From NCBI GenBank assembly GCA_913777615.1, contig CAJYTK010000003.1:29886-93885 (forward strand): 64,000 bases of DNA, read 5' to 3'. Below, piece by piece: positions 18,859-27,102 of the stretch (positions are counted from its first letter, which is position 1; each line of letters begins with the position of its first letter). The translations under genes were made by a program, and so were the position numbers. The DNA is from an uncultured Agrobacterium sp. Lineage in GTDB: Bacteria > Pseudomonadota > Alphaproteobacteria > Rhizobiales > Rhizobiaceae. The notes beneath the pieces are model-generated. The model saw only the letters and a list, made by a program, of their open reading frames with translations. It had not been told where the DNA came from and searched no databases.

Positions 18859-19385
18859 CCGATAACGCGTTTAAACCATTGCGCTAATAGTCCTGCCTCT
18901 AAGCGACCTTTTGAGGAAACCTGAACTCGATAAAGACCGGAATGGGGGGAGATGCTTCCACCGATGCTCCTGTGGTCTACACGCAACAATGCAACAAAGA
19001 AGACGATGAGACGAAAAGCTGGCTTGTGCCATTCGGGCGTTCGGCCGGACAGGTCACGCTTTCAACCTCTGCGGAACCAACTCGCGGCCTTATGCAACGG
19101 CTTGGTCGCGTAGCTCATAACGGAGGTCGCGGGGCTTTTGCATATTGCATTATTTGGTTGCGGGGGCCTGACTGCATGGAGACTTGTAAATTTATCCACC
19201 CTGAAGGGATATAAACCAGCGCGCCTGCAAATCGATCTCCCCGGTTGAGAAATTGTCTCACCAAAACAGTTCCTTGGTGCGACGTGCATAGGATCGATCA
19301 GCCTCTTTGTCCCATGGCGCCAGCTAGCATCACTAATTGAAGCGACGTGCGGAGATTAGACTTTCTATTCTCCGCATCCGGGGCG
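18859..19385. other. gap right of the IS element
   Basis: About 530 bp with no gene I can support. Short frames lack ribosome binding sites and protein character. Confidence 0.5.
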
Positions 19386-19510
19386 TATATCTTGAAATCC
19401 TCTCAATGGCCGAAGTTTCGCTGGAAGCTCGAGCACTTGGCATCAAGACTTTCAGCTGTACGGCTCGATCAGGGACGCCTCATCGGCCGCGTTGAGACTC
19501 TCGGGTTTCG
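19386..19510 (+). pseudogene. remnant of a Fic-family protein N-terminus (DUF4172-like)
   Basis: About 41 residues read WPKFRWKLEHLASRL, then DQGRLIGRVETLGF. This matches the start of Fic proteins with an N-terminal DUF4172 domain (family pattern W..F.WD...L..LL......GRL.GR...LGF). After LGF the similarity is lost, and the Fic motif HPFxxGNGR is nowhere near. So this is a decayed fragment, probably cut off during the rearrangements that brought in the IS element. Family recognition is from memory of the pattern. Confidence 0.55.
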
Positions 19511-19651
19511 TACGCGCAAGGCAAGCACCTTTGCCGCGGGACAAGCAATGATAATCAGACATCTGGATCGCTCTTGCAAACGTTCGGCCTCCAAAACGGA
19601 AACGCGGACGGAGGCAAATTGCTGCTAGATGCCTCCATCCGTCTTCCTGTT

Positions 19652-20440
19652 TCACATAGCCGGAAGAACAGCGATGTCGCGAACTTCATTCTCGACCCCA
19701 GTAATCGCACCGACTTCCGTCGCGGCACCGGTTTCGAGATTGACGGTGTACAGCATCTTGTTTGCAGCGAGATAGGCAGTGTTCTTGCCGCCTTCCATGC
19801 CCTGAATGTCGAAGGCATAGGTGGCTGGCTTGTCTTTGAGGCCGAGCTTGCCGATTGCCTTCAACGTACCGTCATTCGGCTTGGTCTGCTGGATCAGAGC
19901 GCCGATGGTCGCGTCGATGTTGTACATCGCCGTCTTTTCTGGCTTGCCGATGGAGTTGGTATAGGCGGCAGCGACAATGTTCGGGGTTTCGCCCTTGTGC
20001 ATGTCACCATCCTCGAAGGCCAGCACGCCGTCTACCGTGACTGCACCCGTATCCGGATGGACACGGTGGTTGGTGGTGCCAGTCATGAAACGAAGACGGT
20101 CTGCCATCGGGTTGAAGTCGACGACGACTGAACCCTCGGTCATCGTCAGCATCTTGTCCATTTTCGCGAGATCGGTGGCAGCACCGCTTTCGAGATTGAT
20201 GGTGACGATGCGATGATCCGGGGTAACGCCGATTACCGTCTTTTTGCCGGGGCGGTAGTCGATGCCGACGAGCTTATCGACGCCGGTTACTTCCATGGTC
20301 TTTGTCACCGCGGGCTTTTCAGTATCGAACATGACGAGTGTCTTGTCGCCCGTCAGCCCGACAACGGGTGCCGAAAAGGTTGTCGATGCCGTGGCGGCAA
20401 AGGCAGCGGAGGCGATCAGTGCGAAACGAATGGTCTTCAT
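19652..20440 (-). CDS. exported DUF4394 domain protein
   Basis: 262 residues with a clear signal peptide (MKTIRFALIASAAFAATAST, cleavage after FSA). The mature part is a DUF4394 beta-propeller-like protein, recognised from VGLTGDKTLVMFDT, VVDFNPMADRLRFM and HRVHPDTGAVTVDG. Family members are periplasmic or secreted, of unknown function. ATG at 20440 is preceded by GGGAGAAAG. It is divergent from the ECF sigma gene, with about 200 bp shared promoter DNA, so it is a candidate target of that sigma factor. Confidence 0.87.
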   Translation of the reverse strand: MKTIRFALIASAAFAATASTTFSAPVVGLTGDKTLVMFDTEKPAVTKTMEVTGVDKLVGIDYRPGKKTVIGVTPDHRIVTINLESGAATDLAKMDKMLTMTEGSVVVDFNPMADRLRFMTGTTNHRVHPDTGAVTVDGVLAFEDGDMHKGETPNIVAAAYTNSIGKPEKTAMYNIDATIGALIQQTKPNDGTLKAIGKLGLKDKPATYAFDIQGMEGGKNTAYLAANKMLYTVNLETGAATEVGAITGVENEVRDIAVLPAM

Positions 20441-20643
20441 GTCTTTCTCCCGTGCGTTCAACATTCAAGAAGGCATCAGGCACTCGGCTCTTGACCCTTC
20501 TTTATTGAAGACACCGCAGAGGATGCGTTTGGATGCACGCCATAAAAATAATTTTGAGACTGCATCCATTCGATGGCTGGTTGGGTATAGTCACTGAAAG
20601 ATGACGCTCTTCAGCGTGGCTTCACGGGAAGGTAAGGATATTG

Positions 20644-21189
20644 ATGGGCTCTGGGCCGGATGATCTGGATAAGGCGCTTGCCGCCTGCGCCAAGGGTGAC
20701 CGATTGGCACTGCGACGCATTTTTGATCAGGAAGCTGGGCGGCTGGTCGCTGTGGCGCAACGCATCGTCAGGCGTCGCGAACTTGCCGAAGAGGTGGTGC
20801 AGGAAGCTTTCATCAGAATATGGACCCACGCTTATCAATACAGTGCCGACCGCGGTTCCGCGCGGGGATGGATTTATGCCATCGTCCGGAACAGAGCGCT
20901 CAATCTCCTGCGGGATGGCAGGCGTGAACATTCGGTCGAAGAGGTCGAAACCCTTCAGGAGGCCGAGCAGGCAGACACAATCATGGCGGCGTGGCACCGG
21001 CTGGATCGACAATCCCGGCTACACGAATGCCTTGGATCGCTCGATGAGACGAAGCGGCACGGGATTTTGATGGCCTATGTTGGAGGATATTCTCACGGGG
21101 AGATCGCTGGAAGACTGCGCATTCCGATCGGGACCGCGAAATCCTGGATCAGGCGCGGGCTTCTGACGCTTCGGGAGTGCATGGCATGA
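20644..21189 (+). CDS. ECF RNA polymerase sigma factor, SigK/RpoE-like
   Basis: 181 residues. Sigma region 2 has ELAEEVVQEAFIRIW and the -10 contact helix ARGWIYAIVRNRALNLLR. Region 4 has GYSHGEIAGRLRIPIGTAKSWIRRGL. It overlaps the next gene, an RskA-like anti-sigma factor, by four bases, which places it in the SigK-RskA type of sigma/anti-sigma pair. Such pairs respond to envelope or oxidative signals through degradation or reshaping of the membrane anti-sigma. Confidence 0.93.
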   Translation: MGSGPDDLDKALAACAKGDRLALRRIFDQEAGRLVAVAQRIVRRRELAEEVVQEAFIRIWTHAYQYSADRGSARGWIYAIVRNRALNLLRDGRREHSVEEVETLQEAEQADTIMAAWHRLDRQSRLHECLGSLDETKRHGILMAYVGGYSHGEIAGRLRIPIGTAKSWIRRGLLTLRECMA

Positions 21190-21890
21190 CATATGACCGT
21201 AAGGATATACCAAACCTCGCCGATGAATATGTGTTAGGTTTGACCGAGAGCGCCACCGCCGCGGAAATCGAGGAAGCCATGGAGCGCGATCCCGAACTGA
21301 AGGCGGCGATTGCCGCAAGCCGTGAGCGCTTCCTGCCGCTGGACACTTCTGTTGCAGCCGCAACGGTCAACGAGGCCCTGTGGCATCGCATTGAATCGGC
21401 GCTGCCTGCGCAGCGTGGGACAAACGATACGCCTGTTTCCACGGTTGCGAATGACAACAGCAGAAAAGGCTGGAAGATCGCGGCACTTTCATCGATTGCC
21501 GCTGCCTTGTTGCTTGCGATCGGTCTTGGATACAGCCTCACTCGCACGATAGAGCCGCTTGTTGTCGCCGTTCTAATTAATGAGGCTGGAGAGGTTCAGG
21601 CCGTCGTTGAGGACTTTGGCAATGAACAGGCAACGATCCGTATGCTGGCTGACTTTGCCGTGCCAAACGATAAAGCGATAGAGGTCTGGACGCTTCCGTC
21701 CCGGGAAATGGGGCCTGTTTCGCTTGGATTGCTGGAGGGCGTTCACTCGGCTCGCCTTGACGGCCCCGCATTGCCAACCCCGCGTGACAATCAGCTATAC
21801 GAGATCACGCTGGAACAGGCGGGTGGATCACCAACCGGTCGTCCGACCGGGCCTATACTGGCCAAAGGACTGGCGAGATTTCCGCGCTGA
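21186..21890 (+). CDS. anti-sigma factor, RskA (anti-sigma-K) family, membrane protein
   Basis: 234 residues. A cytoplasmic N-terminal domain (LADEYVLGLTESATAAEIE) binds the sigma factor; one transmembrane helix (about residues 100-120, IAALSSIAAALLLAIGLGYS) follows; the rest is the periplasmic RskA domain (KAIEVWTLPSREMGPVSLGL). The start at 21186 overlaps the sigma stop codon as ATGA, and is preferred to an ATG three codons earlier. Confidence 0.92.
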   Translation: MTYDRKDIPNLADEYVLGLTESATAAEIEEAMERDPELKAAIAASRERFLPLDTSVAAATVNEALWHRIESALPAQRGTNDTPVSTVANDNSRKGWKIAALSSIAAALLLAIGLGYSLTRTIEPLVVAVLINEAGEVQAVVEDFGNEQATIRMLADFAVPNDKAIEVWTLPSREMGPVSLGLLEGVHSARLDGPALPTPRDNQLYEITLEQAGGSPTGRPTGPILAKGLARFPR

Positions 21891-21923
21891 CATATTTTGA
21901 AATGAGGTCTGATTATTGAGACA

Positions 21924-21949
21924 GTGGGCGCATGCTGGGATGCGCCCAC
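21924..21949. terminator. bidirectional hairpin between convergent genes
   Basis: GTGGGCGCAT (21924-21933) and ATGCGCCCAC (21940-21949) form a perfect 10-bp stem with a 6-base loop between the anti-sigma gene and the convergent hydrolase gene. There is no U-run on either side, so termination is probable from position but not certain. Confidence 0.6.
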
Positions 21950-21957
21950 CCTTCAAA

Positions 21958-22776
21958 TCAGGCAAGAAACTCAATCAGGTCCTGGTTCAGGCGATCAGGT
22001 ACGGTCGCGAACAGGCCGTGAGGTTCTCCGTCATACTCGATGAGCTTTGCTCCAGCGATACCGTTCGCAGCCGCTCGGCCTGTCGGATCGATTGGTACCG
22101 TCTTATCGCCCGTGCCGTGGATGACAAGCGTTGGAACTGTAAACGCCGCGAAATCTGGCCGGAAGTCCGTCTTTCCGAATGCGTCAACGCAATCGATTGT
22201 AGCCTTCGGGCTTGCCATGACACCAAGAACGAAGGACCAATCCAGCACGCCTTGGCTGACCGGACTGGTCACGAAGCCGACGCCGTAGAATGTCTTGGCA
22301 AAGCTTTGCAGGAAGTCGAAGCGATCCTTGCGAATATCCTTCTTCATGCCTTCGAAGACGCTGACATCAACACCATCAGGGTTGCTCTCGTCCTTGAGAA
22401 GATAACCGGCAACCGACGCGACAAGAACTGCTTTCGATACCTTCGACGCGCCATGGCGTGAAAGATAACGGGCTATCTCGCCGCCGCCCATGGAAAAGCC
22501 GACAAGCGAAACACTCTGAAGTTCAAGGCCATCAATGACGGCGGCCAGATCGTCCGCGAAGGTATCATAGTTGTACCCGCTTGCAGGATGTCCAGACTGG
22601 CCAAAACCACGACGGTCATAGGTGATGACCCTGAAGCCTGCTTCCAGCAGAGCCACTGTCTGGTATTCGAACATATCGCCGGTCAGCGGCCAGCCGTGGA
22701 TGAGGATGACCGGGCGACCCTCTCCCATATCCTTGACGTGCAGTTTCGTGCCATCTTTTGCTTCGATAAATGCCAT
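21958..22776 (-). CDS. alpha/beta hydrolase, non-heme chloroperoxidase-like
   Basis: 272 residues with the full alpha/beta-hydrolase triad: nucleophile S95 in GFSMGG, the oxyanion HGWP near residue 28, aspartate in HGTGDKTVP (about 223) and histidine in GEPHGLF (about 258). The YDRRGFGQS segment and overall length match the cofactor-free haloperoxidase/esterase group. Cytoplasmic; the substrate cannot be named. It stands alone, at the left edge of the stress gene block. Confidence 0.88.
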   Translation of the reverse strand: MAFIEAKDGTKLHVKDMGEGRPVILIHGWPLTGDMFEYQTVALLEAGFRVITYDRRGFGQSGHPASGYNYDTFADDLAAVIDGLELQSVSLVGFSMGGGEIARYLSRHGASKVSKAVLVASVAGYLLKDESNPDGVDVSVFEGMKKDIRKDRFDFLQSFAKTFYGVGFVTSPVSQGVLDWSFVLGVMASPKATIDCVDAFGKTDFRPDFAAFTVPTLVIHGTGDKTVPIDPTGRAAANGIAGAKLIEYDGEPHGLFATVPDRLNQDLIEFLA

Positions 22777-23218
22777 CTGGTGACTCCTTTCAAGATGTCA
22801 CCGGTAAAGCGTGCAACACACATAGAGTTCCTTTGAAACTTTGCCTGGATTCCCGTCACGACGCTTGTTGGATTGCGAGCCCTCACAGCAAGACGGAGGC
22901 TGCTAAACCCGCACCGTTATCGTCAAGACCGCTCTTGCCAGGAATCACAACTGGACACTGTAAATTGCGCCTCTAATCACGGTCTAAGCTCTTGATGGGA
23001 ATCGAACTTTAGTCCTGAAAAGGGTGGGTCGATCTACCGTTATCTCATCCTTGCGGCTCGGAGATTTTCATCAAGCCGCTACAGGTTTATGGGCCGCAAT
23101 GCTGCCGAACATATCAGTCGTCTCGCTCCGCAGTAGTGAGATGTCAACACAGTTGTATGAAAGACTATCGAAGACGTTGGACAGTCGGCCTCTTCGTTTC
23201 ATGCCGAGGATAGCAAAA
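22777..23218. other. gap between hydrolase and receiver-like gene
   Basis: About 440 bp; no supported gene. It holds the promoter of the hydrolase gene and the 3' flank of the next minus-strand gene. Confidence 0.5.
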
Positions 23219-23575
23219 TCAATGCGTCGTGCCGCGTTCCTGTGCGGACAGGGCCGCCAGAATATGGCGCATATCTTCCCTTGCGGTGGACAGCACGAAA
23301 GGCCCCTGCTCGCTGCCAACAGCGTTGAGGGGTACGAAGAAGATATAGGGAATGGCTTTCGCCTCAAGCTCATCCATAAGCGGCAGCATGAGTTCAGGCC
23401 CATAGCGCACATCGATAATGGCACTCGCGAAGTTCCAGTCATGACCGCTGCCATCGGTCGGAGAGTAAGGGCCCATCAGGTCTATCGCAATTTCAGACCA
23501 TGAGGAGACGATCTCGGTCGTCACCGCGTCGCTCTTGCCGAACACGGCTATCGTGAGACGGTCGTTAACCGGCAT
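23219..23575 (-). CDS. receiver-like (CheY-fold) protein with a degenerate acidic pocket
   Basis: 118 residues. The order of strands and helices fits a response-regulator receiver fold: an N-terminal beta strand (LTIAVFG), an aspartate at the end of strand 3 (SAIIDVRYG), MDELEAKAIPYIFFV as helix 3/strand 4. The usual acidic pair after strand 1 is replaced by GKS, and the conserved lysine after strand 5 is not obvious, so phosphorylation may be lost. AAGGAG precedes the ATG at 23575. A decayed relative ends at 51183 (same RGT.H C-terminus). Confidence 0.65.
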   Translation of the reverse strand: MPVNDRLTIAVFGKSDAVTTEIVSSWSEIAIDLMGPYSPTDGSGHDWNFASAIIDVRYGPELMLPLMDELEAKAIPYIFFVPLNAVGSEQGPFVLSTAREDMRHILAALSAQERGTTH

Positions 23576-23714
23576 GCTCTGCTCCTTCCATGGCATCATT
23601 GCCTTCTGGTGACTTTATAAGACTGGTCATAGCGCCCAAAGCCGGGGCTTTGCCAGCTAAAACGCGCCGCGTAGTCACCTCTTCATTTATTCCGAACAAT
23701 CGAATGCTCATTTC

Positions 23715-23739
23715 GGAACATCACGAAATGTTCATCGTT
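23715..23739 (+). promoter_or_regulatory. EcfG-type promoter
   Basis: GGAAC (23715-23719), 16 bases, CGTT (23736-23739): an exact match to the general-stress (EcfG/SigT) promoter consensus of alphaproteobacteria. It lies 41 bases before the ATG of the small protein at 23781. Confidence 0.65.
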
Positions 23740-23780
23740 AGGGCGCGGGAGGAAAATAGATTACAAAAAACACGACAATC

Positions 23781-23990
23781 ATGCCGCATGAACGCGGTTG
23801 GGCAATCATGCGCAACGGCACGCTGACAAAGGTCTATCCAAGCAGACACCTTGCCTTGCAGGCGGTGAAAGAAGAGATGACCCGCCACGCCGCCCATTCC
23901 GGCAAGGCCGGAAAAGAGTTGCGCCACCCGGCAGGCACCTTCCGGGAAAACATGGGCATGCGCGGCAAACTTGAAGCGGGAAGGCGTTGA
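23781..23990 (+). CDS. small hypothetical protein, stress-promoter driven
   Basis: 69 residues, basic and histidine-rich, with VYPSRHLALQAVKEEMTRHA as the only structured-looking part (a strand-turn-helix). No family was recognised. An EcfG-type promoter just upstream supports that this is a transcribed gene. No strong ribosome binding site precedes 23781, and an internal ATG at 23808 is an alternative start. Moderate confidence only. Confidence 0.45.
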   Translation: MPHERGWAIMRNGTLTKVYPSRHLALQAVKEEMTRHAAHSGKAGKELRHPAGTFRENMGMRGKLEAGRR

Positions 23991-24661
23991 GCGCTTACCC
24001 GCTCACGGAACCTCAGGCTCCGTCCCGCGTTCGGCAAAAGAGGCGTATTGCGCTGAAAGACGAAAGCGGGGCGGATTCTTGGCGCCTTTTGCCGTGATCA
24101 TCTTGTCCTACACTAAACGCCAAGCGATACAGCCTCACCCACGGAAGGCGGTTTCCATGCGGGAGAAGGACTGGTACTGCCGTACTCCAAAAGCAGCGAT
24201 CCACCATCTCTGATCGCAATGCGGCTAACGCTTCTAGTCACGGTCACGCTCTTCAAGTTGCTGCTGTTTGGCATTCCCGTTTCTCTGGGTTTCCGCGCCG
24301 GACTAGGAAGCAGGTTACGGGTACGCTTTGGCGGGAGCGTTGGGCGGTACGCTTCCCGCTAATTGGCCTTTGCGGCGTCGCCACTTTCTTTCGCTTACAC
24401 CCTCTTCTACGCTGGCGCGCTAATACTTCTACTCAGCGAGCTCGTTACCTGTTATTCGGCGGATTTCCACGCTTCACGAGCGGAATCTTCTCGACTGCCT
24501 ATGTAATATCCGGGATGCTCGGGTTGAAACTTTTGCTTGATACGGCATCGCTGAGATAGTTCGTCTATGCCAAAATCGAGGTGGAGCTACGTAGCGCGCC
24601 CTGTCTACCGTCAGTCTAACGGAAACCGATCTGTAAGTCAGCAGTGGAGTAAAATGAATGA
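23991..24661. other. 670-bp gap containing an orphan EcfG-type promoter
   Basis: GGAAC (24007-24011), 16 bases, CGTT (24028-24031) is a perfect stress-type promoter pointing right, but no open frame with a ribosome binding site follows. A near-perfect stem (24331-24339 with 24350-24359, one bulged base) lies 300 bp downstream. A non-coding transcript is possible; nothing else was identified here. Confidence 0.4.
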
Positions 24662-25192
24662 CTACTTCTCCATGGCTTGAACCATTTCCAGATGATGCTG
24701 GAGCGCTGGAAGGTTGTCGGAAGCCCACTTCTTCAGCTCTGCATGATCGCCGCCTTCCGAATATCGCTTGAAGAGATCGACGGCATTCTCATGTGCAGTC
24801 ACCTGATCTTCTCGGTACTGCCCATCGAACTCGGCGCCATTCAACTCCTTCAGGTCATCCAGCATTTCCGATTGAGATGAGGAAAGCGTGGGGGATGGCG
24901 TTGCTTTGAGCTTGCCCGACTCGATCATCTGCTTGAGACTGCCTGTGACCTTCTCATGGTCGGTGATCATCTGCTGCGCGAAACCCTTCGTCTGCTCGTT
25001 GCCGCGTTCCAAAGCAAGCTTGCTGGACTCGATTTCGAACAGATCGCTGGCAGAGGCCTCGCGAACGAAGTCTTCTGTCGAGGGCGCAATTCCCATTACG
25101 GAATTGACGCCGGTTCTTTCTGCCGCCGATTGTGCCGCGACAGGACCTGTTATGGCGGCAGTGATGGCAAGTGTTGTAATAAGGACCTTCAT
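24662..25192 (-). CDS. exported DUF4142 (ferritin-like) protein
   Basis: 176 residues with a signal peptide (MKVLITTLAITAAITGPVAA). The mature part is helical DUF4142: FVREASASDLFEIESSKLAL, a central TKGFAQQMITDHEKV with the conserved DH, and the terminal YREDQVTAHENAVDLF. Family members are periplasmic, often stress-induced, of unproven function. An EcfG-type promoter (GGAAC-N16-TGTT on the minus strand, 25228-25252) lies 36 bases upstream. Confidence 0.88.
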   Translation of the reverse strand: MKVLITTLAITAAITGPVAAQSAAERTGVNSVMGIAPSTEDFVREASASDLFEIESSKLALERGNEQTKGFAQQMITDHEKVTGSLKQMIESGKLKATPSPTLSSSQSEMLDDLKELNGAEFDGQYREDQVTAHENAVDLFKRYSEGGDHAELKKWASDNLPALQHHLEMVQAMEK

Positions 25193-25227
25193 GTCTGTTA
25201 ATCTCCCTTTATTGGACAGTCGGCTCT

Positions 25228-25252
25228 AACAACCATAGCAATCGTAGGTTCC
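25228..25252 (-). promoter_or_regulatory. EcfG-type promoter of the DUF4142 gene
   Basis: On the minus strand GGAAC (25252-25248), 16 bases, TGTT (25231-25228). It is back to back with another such site at 25276-25300 facing right. Confidence 0.55.
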
Positions 25253-25275
25253 AAGTACCTTTGAGCGTCTTACCC

Positions 25276-25300
25276 GGAACCCGGCATCGTCCGAGAGGTT
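25276..25300 (+). promoter_or_regulatory. EcfG-type promoter
   Basis: GGAAC (25276-25280), 16 bases, GGTT (25297-25300), 25 bases before the start of the 69-residue protein at 25325. Confidence 0.6.
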
Positions 25301-25324
25301 AGGAGAGCCGAAAGGAAAAAGGGC

Positions 25325-25534
25325 ATGAACACCAAAACACCATCAGAAGGCGCTGCCGGAACGACTGACCAATGGCCCCGATGGGAAGGCCCAACCAATC
25401 AGACGCCCAGGGGTTATATGCCTGCCAAGGATAATCCTGAAAAAGACCGAGATGCCGTCGGTGAGAACTTGAAGGATCCAGAAAAGCGCAAGATCAGCGA
25501 CGCATTGAAAACGCGGGAAGACGAAAAACAATGA
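25325..25534 (+). CDS. small hydrophilic hypothetical protein
   Basis: 69 residues, highly charged and proline-rich, likely disordered (AAGTTDQWPRWEGPTNQTPR, C-terminal KRKISDALKTREDEKQ). No domain recognised. A GGAAAAAGGG ribosome site precedes the ATG and an EcfG-type promoter lies just upstream, so it looks like a genuine small stress protein. Confidence 0.68.
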   Translation: MNTKTPSEGAAGTTDQWPRWEGPTNQTPRGYMPAKDNPEKDRDAVGENLKDPEKRKISDALKTREDEKQ

Positions 25535-25552
25535 AAATAGAAAGGAGGTACG

Positions 25553-25615
25553 ATGAAAATGGTAGGCACTGCAAAATGCAGTGATCCAAACCGGAAAACG
25601 TTACGTTGTACGTGA
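25553..25615 (+). CDS. possible 20-residue peptide with a perfect ribosome binding site
   Basis: AAAGGAGG lies four bases before the ATG at 25553; the frame encodes 20 residues (MKMVGTAKCSDPNRKTLRCT) and stops at 25615. A 7-bp perfect stem (CACTGCA, 25567-25573; TGCAGTG, 25577-25583) is inside it. It may be a leader peptide for the DUF6894 gene 60 bases downstream, or a small protein. Existence as a protein is inference. Confidence 0.35.
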   Translation: MKMVGTAKCSDPNRKTLRCT

Positions 25616-25675
25616 TGGATAACCCGAGCACGCAGCAGGATACTTATCTGCGGTTCTTCATGTCGGAACGGAAGA

Positions 25676-25924
25676 ATGCCGAAATACTATTTCAACGTAT
25701 TGACGGTTAACGGCAGGATGGAAGACCCGGAAGGCACCGATCTTCCGAGCATGGACGAAGCTTACGTTTCCGCTATCGAAGATGCCCGTGCACTGATGAG
25801 CGAAGCGATTCTGGAAGGAAAGGATATTTCTTCGAGAAAGATCGAAATTTGCAATGAAGATAACTCACCGTTGCAGATCGTACCATTCCGGGAAGCGCTG
25901 ATTGTGATAGATTTGCCCAATTGA
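25676..25924 (+). CDS. DUF6894-type small protein
   Basis: 82 residues. The YYFNVLTVNGRMEDPEGTDL opening, the A....DAR.LM helix and the closing FREALIV strand fit the small DUF6894 family that is common in multiple copies in Rhizobiales and linked to stress gene clusters. Function unknown. GGAACGGAAGA lies upstream of the ATG. Confidence 0.8.
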   Translation: MPKYYFNVLTVNGRMEDPEGTDLPSMDEAYVSAIEDARALMSEAILEGKDISSRKIEICNEDNSPLQIVPFREALIVIDLPN

Positions 25925-26089
25925 ATTAGAAATTATTACCTGCGACAACCTTTAATTCCTTCCTGCGCAGCAAAAAACTTGCGCTGAGGTACGGTTGCGA
26001 ACATTTACCGCTGCGCGTATGCCGCCTATAGTTTTAGGACATTCTTCTTTCCTCAAGCGCAGGCCGAGTTCCGTTGCTCGGAAGGTAAA

Positions 26090-26329
26090 ATGTCGTTTCA
26101 TTATCAACATCAAAGCCCGGGCGTCTTCCTTGATGATGACCTGCGGATTGTCCAGACAGCTTATTCGGGTGTGATTGGGGAAGGTTGGAAGACCTTAGAG
26201 CCTTGTCACGCAGAAGTTGCACGTTACGTTCTCAGAATGTACGACCGGGGCATCGTGGACCCACAGAAGCTGCAACAGATAACGAGCTTACACTTTCGAA
26301 GCCGTCTCCGACTGTCGAAACAAGCCTGA
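26090..26329 (+). CDS. small hypothetical protein
   Basis: 79 residues. LDDDLRIVQTAYSGVIGEGW and HAEVARYVLRMYDRGIVDP look like two helices of a small rhizobial protein with a conserved (L/M)YxxGIxDPxKL end. The family could not be named. GGAAGGTAAA precedes the ATG. It lies between the DUF6894 gene and the isochorismatase-like gene on the same strand. Confidence 0.55.
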   Translation: MSFHYQHQSPGVFLDDDLRIVQTAYSGVIGEGWKTLEPCHAEVARYVLRMYDRGIVDPQKLQQITSLHFRSRLRLSKQA

Positions 26330-26347
26330 CGTTTCCCTGTTCTAACA

Positions 26348-26372
26348 GGAACAATCTTTCCCTTTCACGGTT
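26348..26372 (+). promoter_or_regulatory. EcfG-type promoter
   Basis: GGAAC (26348-26352), 16 bases, GGTT (26369-26372), 41 bases before the isochorismatase-like start at 26414. Confidence 0.6.
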
Positions 26373-26413
26373 AGCGGAGCATCTTACCACATCGCTTGGC
26401 TATCGAGGATGTC

Positions 26414-27028
26414 ATGAACATTGGTGAAAGAGGCGGTGGTGACTGGCGCCATCTATGCATCGATATGCAACGCATGTTCTCCGAACCCACCCCCTGGCAT
26501 GTCGACTGGATGGGGAACATCCGCGATAATGTCGGGCGCGTGGTTGACGAATGGCCGCACAAGACGATTTTCACCCGCTTCGTTCCGCCGGTGAATGCGC
26601 GCGCGGCAGTCGGACAGTGGCAGCGATATTACGAAAAATGGTGGATGATGACAGGCGAACATATCCGCCGCGAGCTTACCGAAGTCATTCCCGAATTTGC
26701 CGGCTACATTCCGCCTGCTCAGGATTTTTTGAAATCCACATATTCCCCGTGGACCGATGGAAGGCTGCATCAAAAATTTGCGCGAGAGGGCGTCGAGACG
26801 CTGGTCGTCTCCGGCGGTGAAACGGATGTCTGCGTGCTGGCAACGGTCTTGGGTGCAATCGATCTTGGCTACCGCGTATTTCTGGTTCGGGATGCCGTGT
26901 GCAGTGCGCAGAACGATACCCATGATGCGTCGCTCGTGCTTCTCGGCGGACGTTTCGCCTCGCAACTCACGCTCGTCAGCACCGACGAGTTGTTGGAAAG
27001 CAGCCGCGAAATTCTCCTTCATCCATGA
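26414..27028 (+). CDS. isochorismatase-like cysteine hydrolase
   Basis: 204 residues of the isochorismatase/nicotinamidase fold. The catalytic aspartate is in LCIDMQRMF near the N-terminus, and the nucleophile cysteine is in SGGETDVCVLAT near residue 138, with the cis-peptide-type loop before it. A lysine in KSTYSPWTDG is the likely third member of the triad. Start taken at the ATG with GAGG six bases upstream rather than at an earlier TTG. Cytoplasmic; it hydrolyses a C-N bond or related substrate not determinable here. Driven by an EcfG-type promoter. Confidence 0.85.
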   Translation: MNIGERGGGDWRHLCIDMQRMFSEPTPWHVDWMGNIRDNVGRVVDEWPHKTIFTRFVPPVNARAAVGQWQRYYEKWWMMTGEHIRRELTEVIPEFAGYIPPAQDFLKSTYSPWTDGRLHQKFAREGVETLVVSGGETDVCVLATVLGAIDLGYRVFLVRDAVCSAQNDTHDASLVLLGGRFASQLTLVSTDELLESSREILLHP

Positions 27029-27042
27029 TCAAAAACACAGAG

Positions 27043-27082
27043 AAAAATCGAGTGCGGCGCTTCCAGAGGAAACGCCGCGCTC
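27043..27082 (-). terminator. Rho-independent terminator of the ECF sigma gene
   Basis: GAGTGCGGCG (27050-27059) pairs with CGCCGCGCTC (27073-27082), one T-G pair, loop of 13. On the minus strand it is followed by GATTTTTC, giving a classical terminator 20 bases after the sigma stop codon. Confidence 0.75.
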
Positions 27083-27102
27083 TATAACTTGTCGGTTTGA
27101 GA

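Noticed and set aside
22807-22831. An EcfG-type promoter before the alpha/beta hydrolase (GGAAC-N16-GCTT)
   Set aside because: The second element does not fit xGTT, so it was left out of the regulon list.
24222-24371. A 49-residue hydrophobic frame starting MRLTLLVTVTLFKLLLFG
   Set aside because: No ribosome binding site or family resemblance; it lies in a gene-poor gap and could be random.
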